A stretch of 64,000 nucleotides of DNA. It comes from UBA1858 sp965262455 (GTDB lineage Bacteria; Pseudomonadota; Gammaproteobacteria; UBA4575). Each line of letters begins with the position of its first letter. Position 1 is the first letter of the stretch. Where the stretch lies: the NCBI GenBank assembly GCA_965262455.1, contig CBDHFH010000003.1:372001-436000 (forward strand). The letters are read 5' to 3'. The position numbers and the translations under genes were made by a program. Shown in pieces: positions 1 to 7,944 of the stretch. Below the pieces are notes generated by a model. The model searched no databases and was not told the DNA's origin. It saw only the letters and a list, made by a program, of their open reading frames with translations.

Positions 1-2
1 AG

Positions 3-197
3 TTAGGCCATTTGATTGGCAGTTATTGTCCTCACACGCTGTTTCCTTTTGCACGCGAAGTGATATCCGACATTGTCACCAAAGGCGGGTTCCCACCGTT
101 GCTATTATCACCGGTTAATTTTGATGCGTTATATCAACAACAATTAGCGAAGCTTAAAGAAGAGCAACAACAAGCAAATTCAGAACCTAAACATTAA
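3..197 (+). CDS. secB: Protein-export chaperone SecB, C-terminal part (5' end outside window)
   Basis: The reading frame enters from the left edge; the first complete codon is at base 3. The visible 64 residues match the C-terminal third of SecB: a GSYCP segment, LFPFARE, the GGFPPL loop and the conserved PVNFDALY, followed by a helix and a polar Gln/Glu-rich tail ending in KH. SecB is a tetrameric cytoplasmic chaperone that holds preproteins unfolded and hands them to SecA; the short tail is the part that contacts SecA. It lies 36 bases upstream of gpsA on the same strand, the usual gammaproteobacterial order secB-gpsA-trmL. The N-terminal two thirds and the promoter are not visible. Confidence 0.95.
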   Translation, partial: LGHLIGSYCPHTLFPFAREVISDIVTKGGFPPLLLSPVNFDALYQQQLAKLKEEQQQANSEPKH

Positions 198-233
198 CCT
201 TCTCTAGCAAACACTCTGCAGGAGAGAAGCAGT

Positions 234-1241
234 ATGGCTAACACAAGTATTGGTATTATTGGCGCTGGTGCATGGGGGACGGCACTCGCGATACACCTAG
301 CTAAACTGCATCAGTCGATTACAATCTGGGGAAGAAATAGTGATTCGCTAGATAAAATTATTCAAACGAAAGAAAATCAACGTTATTTGCCGGGCATAAG
401 CCTGCCTGACAACATCTCTGCTTGCCATGAATTATCCACCATCATTAAACATTCCACTCACTTGGTCGTGGCAGTGCCTAGTACTACCATGCGTAGCATG
501 ATGAAAGAAATTAACCAACATGCGCATCCTGATCTGCGAGGCGTAATATGGGCGTGTAAAGGCTTGGAACAAACAAGTGGGAAATTCTTGCATCAGGTCG
601 CACAAGAAGAATTAGCGCAAAACATTGATAATGCTATTTTATCTGGCCCTTCATTTGCTCAGGAAGTGGGGGCAGGTTTACCCACTGCAGTGACTATCGC
701 GTCACATAACCTCAGCTTTGCAGATGATGTTGCACAACTTTTTCATCATCCGTTATTTAGAGCCTATACCACTAATGACGTTATTGGTGTTGAAATTGGT
801 GGTGCATTTAAAAACATTCTCGCTATTGCGGCCGGGATTAATGATGGTTTAGCGTTTGGTGCAAATTCACGAGCCGCATTAATTACCCGCGGTGTTGCAG
901 AGATGATGCGATTAGGCAAACAGCTCAATGCCAATATGGAAACCTTTAGCGGATTATCAGGCATAGGCGATATTGTATTAACCTGCACTGAGAACCTTTC
1001 ACGTAACCGCCGTTTTGGACTAGGCCTCGGAGCAGGCAAATCTGCTGAACAGATCGAAACTGAAATTGGCCAGGTGATCGAAGGAAAGTACGCAACCAAA
1101 GTCATATATGATTTAGCGCAACGACTCGAAATTGAATTACCCATAACCACTCAAGTATATGAGGTGTTGTACAATCACAAATCGGCACGTCAAGCGGTGG
1201 AAGATTTATTATCACGCGCATTAAAACATGAAGCTGATTAA
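234..1241 (+). CDS. gpsA: NAD(P)-dependent glycerol-3-phosphate dehydrogenase
   Basis: This 335-residue protein reduces dihydroxyacetone phosphate to sn-glycerol 3-phosphate, the backbone precursor of phospholipids, in the cytosol. The N-terminal Rossmann motif is GIIGAGAWGTALA (about residues 7-19). The family signature GPSFAQEV lies near residue 138. The catalytic lysine falls in GGAFKNILAIAAG (about 184-196), and SGIGDIVLTC follows near 242. Length is normal for the family. The ATG at 234 is preceded by a good ribosome-binding sequence (AGGAGAGAAG). The 3' end converges on trmL with only 10 bases between the stop codons. Confidence 0.97.
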   Translation: MANTSIGIIGAGAWGTALAIHLAKLHQSITIWGRNSDSLDKIIQTKENQRYLPGISLPDNISACHELSTIIKHSTHLVVAVPSTTMRSMMKEINQHAHPDLRGVIWACKGLEQTSGKFLHQVAQEELAQNIDNAILSGPSFAQEVGAGLPTAVTIASHNLSFADDVAQLFHHPLFRAYTTNDVIGVEIGGAFKNILAIAAGINDGLAFGANSRAALITRGVAEMMRLGKQLNANMETFSGLSGIGDIVLTCTENLSRNRRFGLGLGAGKSAEQIETEIGQVIEGKYATKVIYDLAQRLEIELPITTQVYEVLYNHKSARQAVEDLLSRALKHEAD

Positions 1242-1251
1242 TTATTAGCTA

Positions 1252-1716
1252 TTATATTGCACCGGTAAATTGATTTTGGCGCCAGGCCTCATAAATAAAA
1301 ATCGCCACCGTGTTGGACAAATTAATACTGCGACTATTTTCTAGCATCGGCACGCGTAAAATGTGCTGCGGCATAAACTCAGCCAATATTCGTTCTGGTA
1401 ATCCGCGGGTCTCAGGGCCAAAAATAAATACGTCGCCCGCTTGGTATTGTATGTCTGTATAATGCGCGGTGCCTTTGGTGGAACAAGCAAACAGTCGCCT
1501 CGCTGACAGTTGTTTAAGGCATGAAGCATAGTCAGGGTATTCTTTAACTAGACGTTTATCTATGTAGTCTAAGCCTGCACGACGCATGCGTTTGTCATCA
1601 ATTTCAAAACCAAGTGGGTGAATTAAATGCAATTGGCAGCCACTGTTTGCACACAGGCGCATAATATTGCCCGTGTTGGGTGGAATTTCCGGTTCATATA
1701 AAACAATGTGAAACAT
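1252..1716 (-). CDS. trmL: tRNA (cytidine(34)/uridine(34)-2'-O)-methyltransferase TrmL
   Basis: This 154-residue SPOUT-class enzyme methylates the ribose 2'-O of the wobble base in tRNA-Leu isoacceptors. The N-terminus FHIVLYEPEIPPNTGNIMRLCAN is almost colinear with E. coli TrmL, which fixes the start. The SAM-binding trefoil knot is represented by FGPETRGLP (about residues 96-104) and by the C-terminal SRSINLSNTVAIFIYEAWRQ. The start codon overlaps by two bases the start codon of the divergent pyrD-like gene (shared CATG at 1714-1717), so each gene's upstream control sequence lies inside the other gene. No clear Shine-Dalgarno sequence is visible. Confidence 0.96.
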   Translation of the reverse strand: MFHIVLYEPEIPPNTGNIMRLCANSGCQLHLIHPLGFEIDDKRMRRAGLDYIDKRLVKEYPDYASCLKQLSARRLFACSTKGTAHYTDIQYQAGDVFIFGPETRGLPERILAEFMPQHILRVPMLENSRSINLSNTVAIFIYEAWRQNQFTGAI

Positions 1717-2653
1717 GAGCGTTAAATATCAACAATTAGCTAGTGAATTCTGTGGTCTATCATTGCAAACACCCTTAGTGTTGTTATCGGGCTGTGTGGG
1801 GTTTGGCCAAGAATACACGCGTGTGGTGGGATATTCTAATCAAGAAGTGGGCGCTATCTGTTTAAAAGGAACCACCTTAGACAATCGCTTGGGCAATCCT
1901 GCCCACCGTATTTATGAAACGCCGGCCGGTATGCTGAATGCGATTGGATTGCAGAATCCTGGGGCACATGCTGTGGTTAATGATTACTTACCAAAACTTG
2001 ATTTTAATGAAACACGTTACATCGCCAATGTATCGGGCTCCACGGTTGAAGAATATTCTGAAGTCACGCGTATCTTCGATGACTCACCGATTGATGCCAT
2101 CGAAATCAATATTTCTTGCCCCAACGTAAAAGAAGGCGGTGTGGCATTTGGTAATGACCCTGACATGTCAGCACGTGTGGTAGAAGCGTGTCGCGCGGCA
2201 ACATCAAAACCGATTATTACTAAATTATCACCCAACCAAACTGACATTGCTCACAATGCACAACGCTGCATTGAAGCAGGCAGCGATGCCTTTGCAGTTA
2301 TAAATACTTTAATGGGCATGGCCATTGATATTCACTCACGCACCCCCGTTATTGGTAATAACCAGGGCGGATTATCGGGGCCAGCTATTAAACCGATTGC
2401 ATTGCTTAAAGTTCACCAGGTACATCAGGTGTGTAAGGCACACAATATTCCGATTATTGGGCAAGGTGGTATATGCACTGGAGAAGATGCACTCGAGTTT
2501 ATAATTGCCGGCGCGAGTGCGGTAGGTATTGGTACTGGTCTTTACTATGACCCGCTTATATGTGAAGACATAAATAAAACCATTAACAACTACTTAAGCG
2601 ATAATGACTACACTCAAATTTCACAGTTAGTGGGAAGTCTAAAACTCAACTAA
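1715..2653 (+). CDS. pyrD: Dihydroorotate dehydrogenase, class 1B-like catalytic subunit
   Basis: This 312-residue FMN-binding TIM-barrel protein resembles the soluble class 1B enzyme that oxidises dihydroorotate to orotate in pyrimidine synthesis. Class 1 features: LSGCVGFGQEY near the N-terminus, GLQNPG (about residues 74-79), ANVSGSTVEEY, and NISCPNVKEGG (about 132-142) with the cysteine that acts as catalytic base in class 1 (serine in class 2). The FMN phosphate-binding GQGGI and GASAVGIGTG follow. There is no N-terminal membrane helix, unlike the class 2 enzyme usual in gammaproteobacteria. No pyrK-like electron-transfer subunit lies nearby, so the electron acceptor is unknown and a related dihydropyrimidine substrate is possible. 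The ATG overlaps the trmL start codon and has no obvious Shine-Dalgarno sequence. Confidence 0.85.
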   Translation: MSVKYQQLASEFCGLSLQTPLVLLSGCVGFGQEYTRVVGYSNQEVGAICLKGTTLDNRLGNPAHRIYETPAGMLNAIGLQNPGAHAVVNDYLPKLDFNETRYIANVSGSTVEEYSEVTRIFDDSPIDAIEINISCPNVKEGGVAFGNDPDMSARVVEACRAATSKPIITKLSPNQTDIAHNAQRCIEAGSDAFAVINTLMGMAIDIHSRTPVIGNNQGGLSGPAIKPIALLKVHQVHQVCKAHNIPIIGQGGICTGEDALEFIIAGASAVGIGTGLYYDPLICEDINKTINNYLSDNDYTQISQLVGSLKLN

Positions 2654-2715
2654 TCTTAACTTAACTCGACGAAAATTCTTTTAGTTTAAAACTCGATATA
2701 ACCATTCGGGACTTT

Positions 2716-4131
2716 CTACTCACGTGCACCACTACCACTGTATTCATACATATGCAGCTCTTGAATTTTTCGCGTCAGTGTATTGCGCCCCCAACCAAGT
2801 AACTTTGCCGCACGTTGTCTTTTACCGCCGGTTTTTTTCATCGCGGCCTCAATAAGAACTCTTTCAAACTGAGGCATGGCATCTTGCAAGATCTCCGCCT
2901 CACCATTATCCAGTTTCTGGTCAGCCCAACTCGATAACATGGATTGCCAATTTGCCCCTGTTTCTGATGGTGCATCGCCTTCTTTTAATTCACGAGGCAA
3001 ATCTTCCAGATGGATAGTTTTGCCGGACGCCATTACTGTTAACCAGCGACACAGGTTTTCTAATTGACGCACATTACCAGACCACTCTAGGCCACTTAAA
3101 TAACTGACTACATCGTTCTCAAGCTGTTTGGTTTCTACTTCTAATTCTTTTGCTGCTGTGGTTAAGAAATGTTTCAACAACAATGGGATGTCTTGTCGTC
3201 GTTCACGTAATGCAGGCACTTGGATACGAATCACATTTAGGCGATGCATTAAGTCTTCACGAAACTGACCTTTTTCTACCAGCTCTTGTAGGTTTTGATG
3301 GGTAGCGGCGATAATGCGTACATCCGCTTTAATAGGCTCATGACCGCCGACGCGATAAAACTCACCATCTGCTAACACGCGTAATAGACGTGTTTGCAAA
3401 TCTGCCGGCATGTCACCAATTTCATCTAAAAACAAAGTGCCGGTATTAGCTTGCTCAAAACGCCCGCGTCTTTGACTCTGAGCCCCGGTAAACGCACCTT
3501 TCTCATGGCCAAATAATTCAGATTCTAATAAGTCTTTGGGAATGGCCGCCATATTCAGTGCAATAAACGATTTGGCGCTGCGTAGTGAGTGTTTATGTAA
3601 TGCGTGCGCAACCAGTTCTTTACCCGTGCCGGTTTCACCATTGATAAGCACCGTGATACTTGAACGTGACAGGCGCCCAATGGCGCGAAACACCTCCTGC
3701 ATCGCTTGCGATTCACCAATGATCTCTGGTACGTCATCGGCATTCGCTTCTGGCATAGTACTGTCTTCATTGGTCAAACAGGCACGTTTGGTTAACTCAA
3801 CCGCTTCTTCAACATCAAAGGGCTTTGGTAAATATTCAAATGCACCCCCTTGATAAGCATTCACAGCATTATCAAGATCTGAATGTGCCGTCATGACAAT
3901 CACGGGTAATTCAGGGTGCTGCGTTTGTACCTTTTCTAGAAACTGAAATCCGTCCATGCCTGGCATACGCACATCGGTAATAATGACTTGCGGCGTAGTC
4001 GTTGCCAATGCTTGCATAGCATTATTTGCAGACTCAAATAACGTCACGCCTAAATCTGCTTTCTTTAAAGCACGTTCTAATACCCAACGAATAGATCGAT
4101 CATCGTCAATTACCCATACATCGCTTTTCAT
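2716..4131 (-). CDS. glnG: Nitrogen regulation response regulator NtrC
   Basis: This 471-residue sigma-54 enhancer-binding protein activates nitrogen-limitation promoters after phosphorylation by NtrB. The receiver domain (about 1-115) has the acidic triad DDD at 9-11 and the phospho-acceptor D53 in ITDVRMPGMDG. The AAA+ domain (about 140-370) carries Walker A GETGTGKE, the sigma-54 contact loop GAFTGA and the arginine-rich sensor NVIRIQVPALRER. A Fis-type helix-turn-helix (KRQRAAKLLGWGRNTLTRKI) closes the protein. It starts 28 bases after the ntrB stop, so the two genes form an operon. Predicted targets in the window are the NtrC boxes upstream of glnA and ntrB. Confidence 0.97.
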   Translation of the reverse strand: MKSDVWVIDDDRSIRWVLERALKKADLGVTLFESANNAMQALATTTPQVIITDVRMPGMDGFQFLEKVQTQHPELPVIVMTAHSDLDNAVNAYQGGAFEYLPKPFDVEEAVELTKRACLTNEDSTMPEANADDVPEIIGESQAMQEVFRAIGRLSRSSITVLINGETGTGKELVAHALHKHSLRSAKSFIALNMAAIPKDLLESELFGHEKGAFTGAQSQRRGRFEQANTGTLFLDEIGDMPADLQTRLLRVLADGEFYRVGGHEPIKADVRIIAATHQNLQELVEKGQFREDLMHRLNVIRIQVPALRERRQDIPLLLKHFLTTAAKELEVETKQLENDVVSYLSGLEWSGNVRQLENLCRWLTVMASGKTIHLEDLPRELKEGDAPSETGANWQSMLSSWADQKLDNGEAEILQDAMPQFERVLIEAAMKKTGGKRQRAAKLLGWGRNTLTRKIQELHMYEYSGSGARE

Positions 4132-4159
4132 TTTATTTAGTCCCTCACCATCTAATCTA

Positions 4160-5227
4160 TTAATTAAACTGAGCTGCTTCGTATATTGGCAGCATCACTT
4201 TAAATTCCGTTTTACCCTTTATAGAATCGAACTCAATTAAGCCATTGTGTTGGTTGATCAACATTTGCGAGATAGCCAAACCCAGACCCGAACCATCTGT
4301 TTGACCTGACACCATGGGGAAAAATATTTTCGTGGCAATATCGTCTGGAATTCCCGGACCATTATCAATCACACTGACGCAAGCCACTAACTTATGTGCA
4401 GTACCGTTAATTGTGTAACGTCTTAAGACTCTAGTTTTGAAAACGATTTCGCCGCCATCATCCACTGCGCGAATCGCATTACGCGTAATATTCAGTATCG
4501 CTTGTACTAACAAGTCCCGATCAAAATTGATCATAGGAATACTTGGATCGTAATCAATTCTGAAACTAATATCTTTATGTTTATCTGCCGACACTAAGCT
4601 ATACACATGATGCAATACCTCATGGATATTGTGCGGCATTTTATTTGGCACCATGTTCGGGCCGAGCATACGATCCACCAGTTTATGCAATCGATCTGCT
4701 TCTTTAATGATGATGCCGGTGTATTCGGTTAACTCATCATTTTCAAGTTCAGACTCGAGTAACTGTGCTGCCCCACGCAACCCCCCAAGTGGATTTTTTA
4801 TTTCATGAGCCATACCACGCAACATGCTGCGAGTGGCTTGATGTTCTTTTAATAAATGATTCTCTTTTAAAATCTTAAGCTGACGATCCAACGTCACAAT
4901 TTCAACCAGTACTTTTTCATCGCTCTCAAACAGCACCGGGTTGATCGTGCAGTTCGCAGTGACTTCTTTATCATCGGCGACTCGCAACACGCATTCATGT
5001 TCAGTCCATGATTGGCTTTTATTAATCGAATCAATTAAACGTGAATAAAAGCCATCGTTCTCATTCACGAACATAGATGAAAATGCAATGCCCTCGGCTC
5101 GTTTGCTGCTCATACTGAAAACTGCTTCTGCTGCTGGATTCATATATTCCAATTCACATTGCTTATTAAGTAGTAATATTGCGGTCGTTTGATAATCAAC
5201 TATTGCTGAATAAAAGCTTTCCTTCAT
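4160..5227 (-). CDS. glnL: Nitrogen regulation sensor histidine kinase NtrB
   Basis: This soluble PAS-domain histidine kinase phosphorylates NtrC and, in the enteric paradigm, is controlled by PII. From the chosen start it has 355 residues: a PAS domain (about 5-110, with ILLLNKQCELEYMNPAAEAVF), the H-box GMAHEIKNPLGGLRGAAQLL, an N-box region NITRNAIRAVDDGG, and the ATP-lid motifs DNGPGIP and GSGLGLAIS. The frame stays open 25 codons further upstream (to 5302). That extension is Cys-rich, has no family counterpart, and the ATG at 5227 matches the usual length, so 5227 is preferred; 5302 cannot be excluded. Transcribed together with ntrC. Confidence 0.95.
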   Translation of the reverse strand: MKESFYSAIVDYQTTAILLLNKQCELEYMNPAAEAVFSMSSKRAEGIAFSSMFVNENDGFYSRLIDSINKSQSWTEHECVLRVADDKEVTANCTINPVLFESDEKVLVEIVTLDRQLKILKENHLLKEHQATRSMLRGMAHEIKNPLGGLRGAAQLLESELENDELTEYTGIIIKEADRLHKLVDRMLGPNMVPNKMPHNIHEVLHHVYSLVSADKHKDISFRIDYDPSIPMINFDRDLLVQAILNITRNAIRAVDDGGEIVFKTRVLRRYTINGTAHKLVACVSVIDNGPGIPDDIATKIFFPMVSGQTDGSGLGLAISQMLINQHNGLIEFDSIKGKTEFKVMLPIYEAAQFN

Positions 5228-5350
5228 AGAGTATTTCTTGCAAGTTCTGAACCAGTTAGCGTTTGTGGCGCAAGCCCCCGGTTCTGCGTTAAAACAGCGC
5301 AATAATTCGCCAATTTAAGGCTGAAAAGGTGCACACAGAAGATTGAGCAA

Positions 5351-5383
5351 ATTATTATTGCACAAATATGGTGCGTTATTGAA
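5351..5383 (-). promoter_or_regulatory. Predicted ntrBC promoter containing an NtrC box
   Basis: Bases 5359-5375 read TGCACAAATATGGTGCG, a near-dyad match to the NtrC consensus TGCACYN5RGTGCA. On the minus strand the box lies between a weak -35 (TTCAAT, 5378-5383) and a weak -10 (AATAAT, 5354-5359) spaced by 18 bases. A bound NtrC dimer would therefore cover the core promoter. In enteric bacteria NtrC represses the ntrB promoter from such sites, so negative autoregulation is the natural inference. The core promoter elements are poor and are the uncertain part. Confidence 0.55.
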
Positions 5384-5412
5384 CCGCGTGGTGCGATAGA
5401 TGACGACTCTAT

Positions 5413-5952
5413 CTAGATATGGTATCGCTGAAGGGTAAAACTGGTAATACCTGTTTCTTTGATGCTCTGGCCTCGGCTATTGATAATACTGGCCTTGATA
5501 GTGTGTGTACCACGATCAACATTATCTAGTGTTATCGTGGTCTGAGGCCCTCTGGAGACCTCAACATTGTCCATATAAATAACCAAGTTATGACCGCGTT
5601 CGGCGAAGTTATCTGGCTCAACTCGAACACTTATCGTCACTTTTCCTGAATTTTCTCTAACTGAAGTGTCGTGAACGGGCTGAATGATTGTCAGTGTTTG
5701 GTAGATCTCAGCGGGTGCATTGTTAGCATCAGTTGCCGTATTGTTTGACACGCGATTGCTTGGCTCAACGGCTGGGACGGAAATAATATCAGGTAAAGAC
5801 TCTTTATCCAGTTTAGAATCTTCTTTGGTTTGCCCGGGAGGCGGCTGATCAGAATAGATAAGATTACCTTCAGCATCTCGCCACTTAAATAATTCTGCAT
5901 GTACACAGGTCACTGTGACTAGCATAGACAATGCAACAATATAGGCTTTCAT
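5413..5952 (-). CDS. DUF4124 domain-containing envelope protein
   Basis: This 179-residue predicted exported protein has an N-terminal signal peptide (about residues 1-19, cleaved after VHA). The DUF4124 signature ELFKWRDAEGNLIYSDQPPP follows directly. A low-complexity Asn/Pro/Ser linker (about 45-85) then leads to a beta-rich, Ig-like C-terminal domain with IYMDNVEVSRGP and DRGTHTIKASI. DUF4124 proteins occur widely in gamma- and betaproteobacteria and are common between glnA and ntrBC, but their function is unknown. The gene follows the glnA terminator and precedes ntrB by 185 bases, all on the minus strand. Confidence 0.85.
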   Translation of the reverse strand: MKAYIVALSMLVTVTCVHAELFKWRDAEGNLIYSDQPPPGQTKEDSKLDKESLPDIISVPAVEPSNRVSNNTATDANNAPAEIYQTLTIIQPVHDTSVRENSGKVTISVRVEPDNFAERGHNLVIYMDNVEVSRGPQTTITLDNVDRGTHTIKASIINSRGQSIKETGITSFTLQRYHI

Positions 5953-6011
5953 GTTTCCTTATTCATGGTGATCTAACTACATATTAGATACCTGAATTAG
6001 GTCTTGGTTGC

Positions 6012-6042
6012 AAAAAAAAAACGCCCCATCAGGGGCGTTTTT
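6012..6042 (-). terminator. Intrinsic terminator of glnA (bidirectional shape)
   Basis: A GC-rich hairpin AACGCCCC-ATCA-GGGGCGTT lies between an A-run (6012-6020, the U-tract for the minus strand) and a T-run (6038-6042). It sits 23 bases past the glnA stop codon, so it should end most glnA transcription before the DUF4124 gene. Confidence 0.9.
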
Positions 6043-6064
6043 ACGACTAACTATATGTCTACGA

Positions 6065-7474
6065 TTAACAGCTGTAGTACAAATCAAACTCAATTGGGTG
6101 CGTTGCCTGACGAAGTGCCGTGACTTCTTCCATCTTAAGTTCGATATAAGCGTCAATGGCGTCATCAGAGAACACGCCACCTGCTTTCAAGAATTCACGG
6201 TCTGCATTTAATGCAGCTAACGCTTCATCAAGCGAAGCACAGACTTTAGGAATTGCCGCGTCTTCTTCTGGCGGTAAGTCGTATAGATCTTTATCGTTTG
6301 CATCGCCTGGATCAATTTGATTTTGAATACCGTCAAGCCCAGCCATTAGCATTGCTGCAAACGTGAGATACGGATTGGCAGAAGCATCACCAAATCGCAC
6401 TTCAATACGTCTTCCTTTAGGGTTCGCTTCATAAGGAATACGAATCGATGCAGAACGATTACGGGCTGAATATGCCAGCATAACCGGTGCTTCGAAGCCA
6501 GGGACAAGACGCTTGTAGCTATTGGTTGAGCCATTTGAAAATGCATTGATGGCTTTTGCATGTTTCAAGATACCGCCAATGTAATAGAGCGCTGTCTGAG
6601 ACAGATTGCCATATTTGTCACCGGCAAATAAATTCTCTCCGTCTTTAGCTAGTGACATATGCACATGCATACCGTTACCGTTATCACCTACCAATGGTTT
6701 TGGCATAAATGTCGCTGTTTTACCGTAATTATGTGCCACATTAAGCACCACATACTTCAAGATTTGGTTTTGATCCGCCCGCGTGGTGAGTGTGTTGAAA
6801 CGCGTACCAATCTCACACTGACCTGCAGTACCTACCTCATGGTGGTGTACTTCTGTTTCAACCCCCATTTCTTCTAATACTTGGCACATCGCGGATCGAA
6901 CATCTTGCAAAGAATCTACTGGAGGCACTGGGAAGTAACCGCCTTTGATTCCAGGACGGTGACCAATATTGCCTTCCTCATGCACTTGATTACATGCCCA
7001 CGCAGCTTCTTCTGAATTGACTTCAAATGATGCTCCTGACATTTCATTCTTCCAGCGTACGTCGTCAAAGACAAAGAATTCTGGCTCAGGACCAAAAAAT
7101 GCTGTATCACCCACACCGCTAGACTTTAAGTACGCTTCAGCACGTTTAGCCACTGAACGTGGATCACGCTCGTATCCTTGCATCGTTGAAGGCTCTAATA
7201 TATCGCAGCGCAATATAAGCGTTGGATCACTGAAAAACGGATCCATCACGGCCGTATCTGCGTCAGGCATTAAAATCATGTCTGATTCGTTAATTCCCTT
7301 CCAACCAGCAATGGAAGAACCATCGAACATCTTACCTGTTTCAAAGGTGCCTTCATCAAGCGTACTTGCCGGGACTGACACGTGTTGTTCCTTACCTCTG
7401 GGGTCAGTAAAGCGAAAATCGACGTAGCGCACGTCATTGTCTTTTATCATTTTTAAAACATCACCTGCGGACAT
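6065..7474 (-). CDS. glnA: Glutamine synthetase type I
   Basis: This 469-residue cytosolic dodecameric enzyme makes glutamine from glutamate, ammonia and ATP and is the main route of ammonia assimilation. Recognisable motifs: FDGSSIAGW (about 49-57), the metal-binding FFGPEPEFFVFD, the HHEVGTAGQCEIG segment, GNGMHVHMSL with catalytic histidines, NRSASIRIP, and the adenylylation loop DLYDLPPEE whose tyrosine corresponds to Tyr397 of E. coli. It is therefore probably controlled by GlnE as well as transcriptionally. Upstream lie a sigma-54 promoter and two NtrC boxes; downstream a strong terminator. Confidence 0.98.
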   Translation of the reverse strand: MSAGDVLKMIKDNDVRYVDFRFTDPRGKEQHVSVPASTLDEGTFETGKMFDGSSIAGWKGINESDMILMPDADTAVMDPFFSDPTLILRCDILEPSTMQGYERDPRSVAKRAEAYLKSSGVGDTAFFGPEPEFFVFDDVRWKNEMSGASFEVNSEEAAWACNQVHEEGNIGHRPGIKGGYFPVPPVDSLQDVRSAMCQVLEEMGVETEVHHHEVGTAGQCEIGTRFNTLTTRADQNQILKYVVLNVAHNYGKTATFMPKPLVGDNGNGMHVHMSLAKDGENLFAGDKYGNLSQTALYYIGGILKHAKAINAFSNGSTNSYKRLVPGFEAPVMLAYSARNRSASIRIPYEANPKGRRIEVRFGDASANPYLTFAAMLMAGLDGIQNQIDPGDANDKDLYDLPPEEDAAIPKVCASLDEALAALNADREFLKAGGVFSDDAIDAYIELKMEEVTALRQATHPIEFDLYYSC

Positions 7475-7557
7475 TTATAAACTCCTATTTTTTAAAATTT
7501 TAGTTAACCGGTAATGTGGCCGTATTGAGTTAATATTTTCATAGTCAAAACAACTTA

Positions 7558-7572
7558 GCATGATATGTGCCA
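7558..7572 (-). promoter_or_regulatory. Sigma-54 promoter of glnA
   Basis: On the minus strand the sequence is TGGCAC-ATATC-ATGC: a perfect -24 element and a -12 element with one change from TTGC. The invariant GG and GC are exactly 10 bases apart. The predicted start is near 7546, giving a leader of about 72 nt before the glnA ATG at 7474. Two NtrC boxes lie upstream, centred at about -95 and -126, close to the layout of E. coli glnAp2. Confidence 0.88.
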
Positions 7573-7632
7573 GACAATTCACCAGTAAAATCAATCACTT
7601 ATCTGCTATACGACGGATACATCAGCTTAAAT

Positions 7633-7649
7633 TGCACTAGTATTGTGCG
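7633..7649. promoter_or_regulatory. NtrC binding site 1 (promoter-proximal enhancer of glnA)
   Basis: The 17-mer TGCACTAGTATTGTGCG is a near-palindrome matching the NtrC consensus TGCACYN5RGTGCA, with an imperfect last base. It is centred about 95 bases upstream of the predicted glnA start and 31 bases, about three helical turns, from site 2. That spacing suits cooperative NtrC binding on one DNA face. Confidence 0.82.
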
Positions 7650-7663
7650 ACTCTATTTTGATA

Positions 7664-7680
7664 TGCACTTTTATAGTGCG
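7664..7680. promoter_or_regulatory. NtrC binding site 2 (distal enhancer of glnA)
   Basis: The 17-mer TGCACTTTTATAGTGCG has the same half-sites as site 1 (TGCACT and GTGCG). It is centred about 126 bases upstream of the predicted glnA start. Together the pair could act as an enhancer for both the glnA promoter and the divergent sigma-54 promoter at 7945-7960, whose start lies about 300 bases away. Confidence 0.82.
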
Positions 7681-7944
7681 TTTTGTTATTAGATGGTTTG
7701 CTCGCACAGGATTCATACACTGTACTCACCTGAACGCCCCTTATAATGTAAATCGACAAACATGTCATCTTTGTCACCATATTTTGTCAACTAGCGCCAT
7801 AAATTGGCCACTGACAGGTGTGAGACACTCAGATTAATTCTTAATCAGAAACCCCGTATATCTAATTTTACATGCCATTGATTATAAATTTATTCAATAA
7901 TTTCAGTAAGTTATAAAAATTTTAATTCGATCATACTGGTTTTC
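7681..7944. other. Non-coding interval between the NtrC enhancers and the second sigma-54 promoter
   Basis: No convincing gene is seen here. The open frame at 7643-7837 has no family resemblance, runs through an NtrC box and lacks a ribosome-binding site. Local structure includes three TGTCA words at 7763-7789, a short dyad GATTAA-TTC-TTAATC near 7833-7847, and a strongly AT-rich stretch at 7855-7930. AT-rich DNA between an enhancer and a sigma-54 promoter is compatible with bending by IHF, but I found only imperfect IHF-like words. Confidence 0.5.

Noticed and set aside
764..1150. A 128-codon frame antisense to gpsA
   Set aside because: It is the complement of conserved gpsA coding sequence and has no family resemblance.
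5228..5302. A 25-residue N-terminal extension of NtrB
   Set aside because: The extension is Cys/Asn-rich with no counterpart in NtrB; the internal ATG at 5227 gives the family length. It is left open because the predicted promoter lies still further upstream.
7643..7837. A 64-codon open frame upstream of glnA
   Set aside because: It runs through one NtrC box, lacks a ribosome-binding site and has a random-looking composition.
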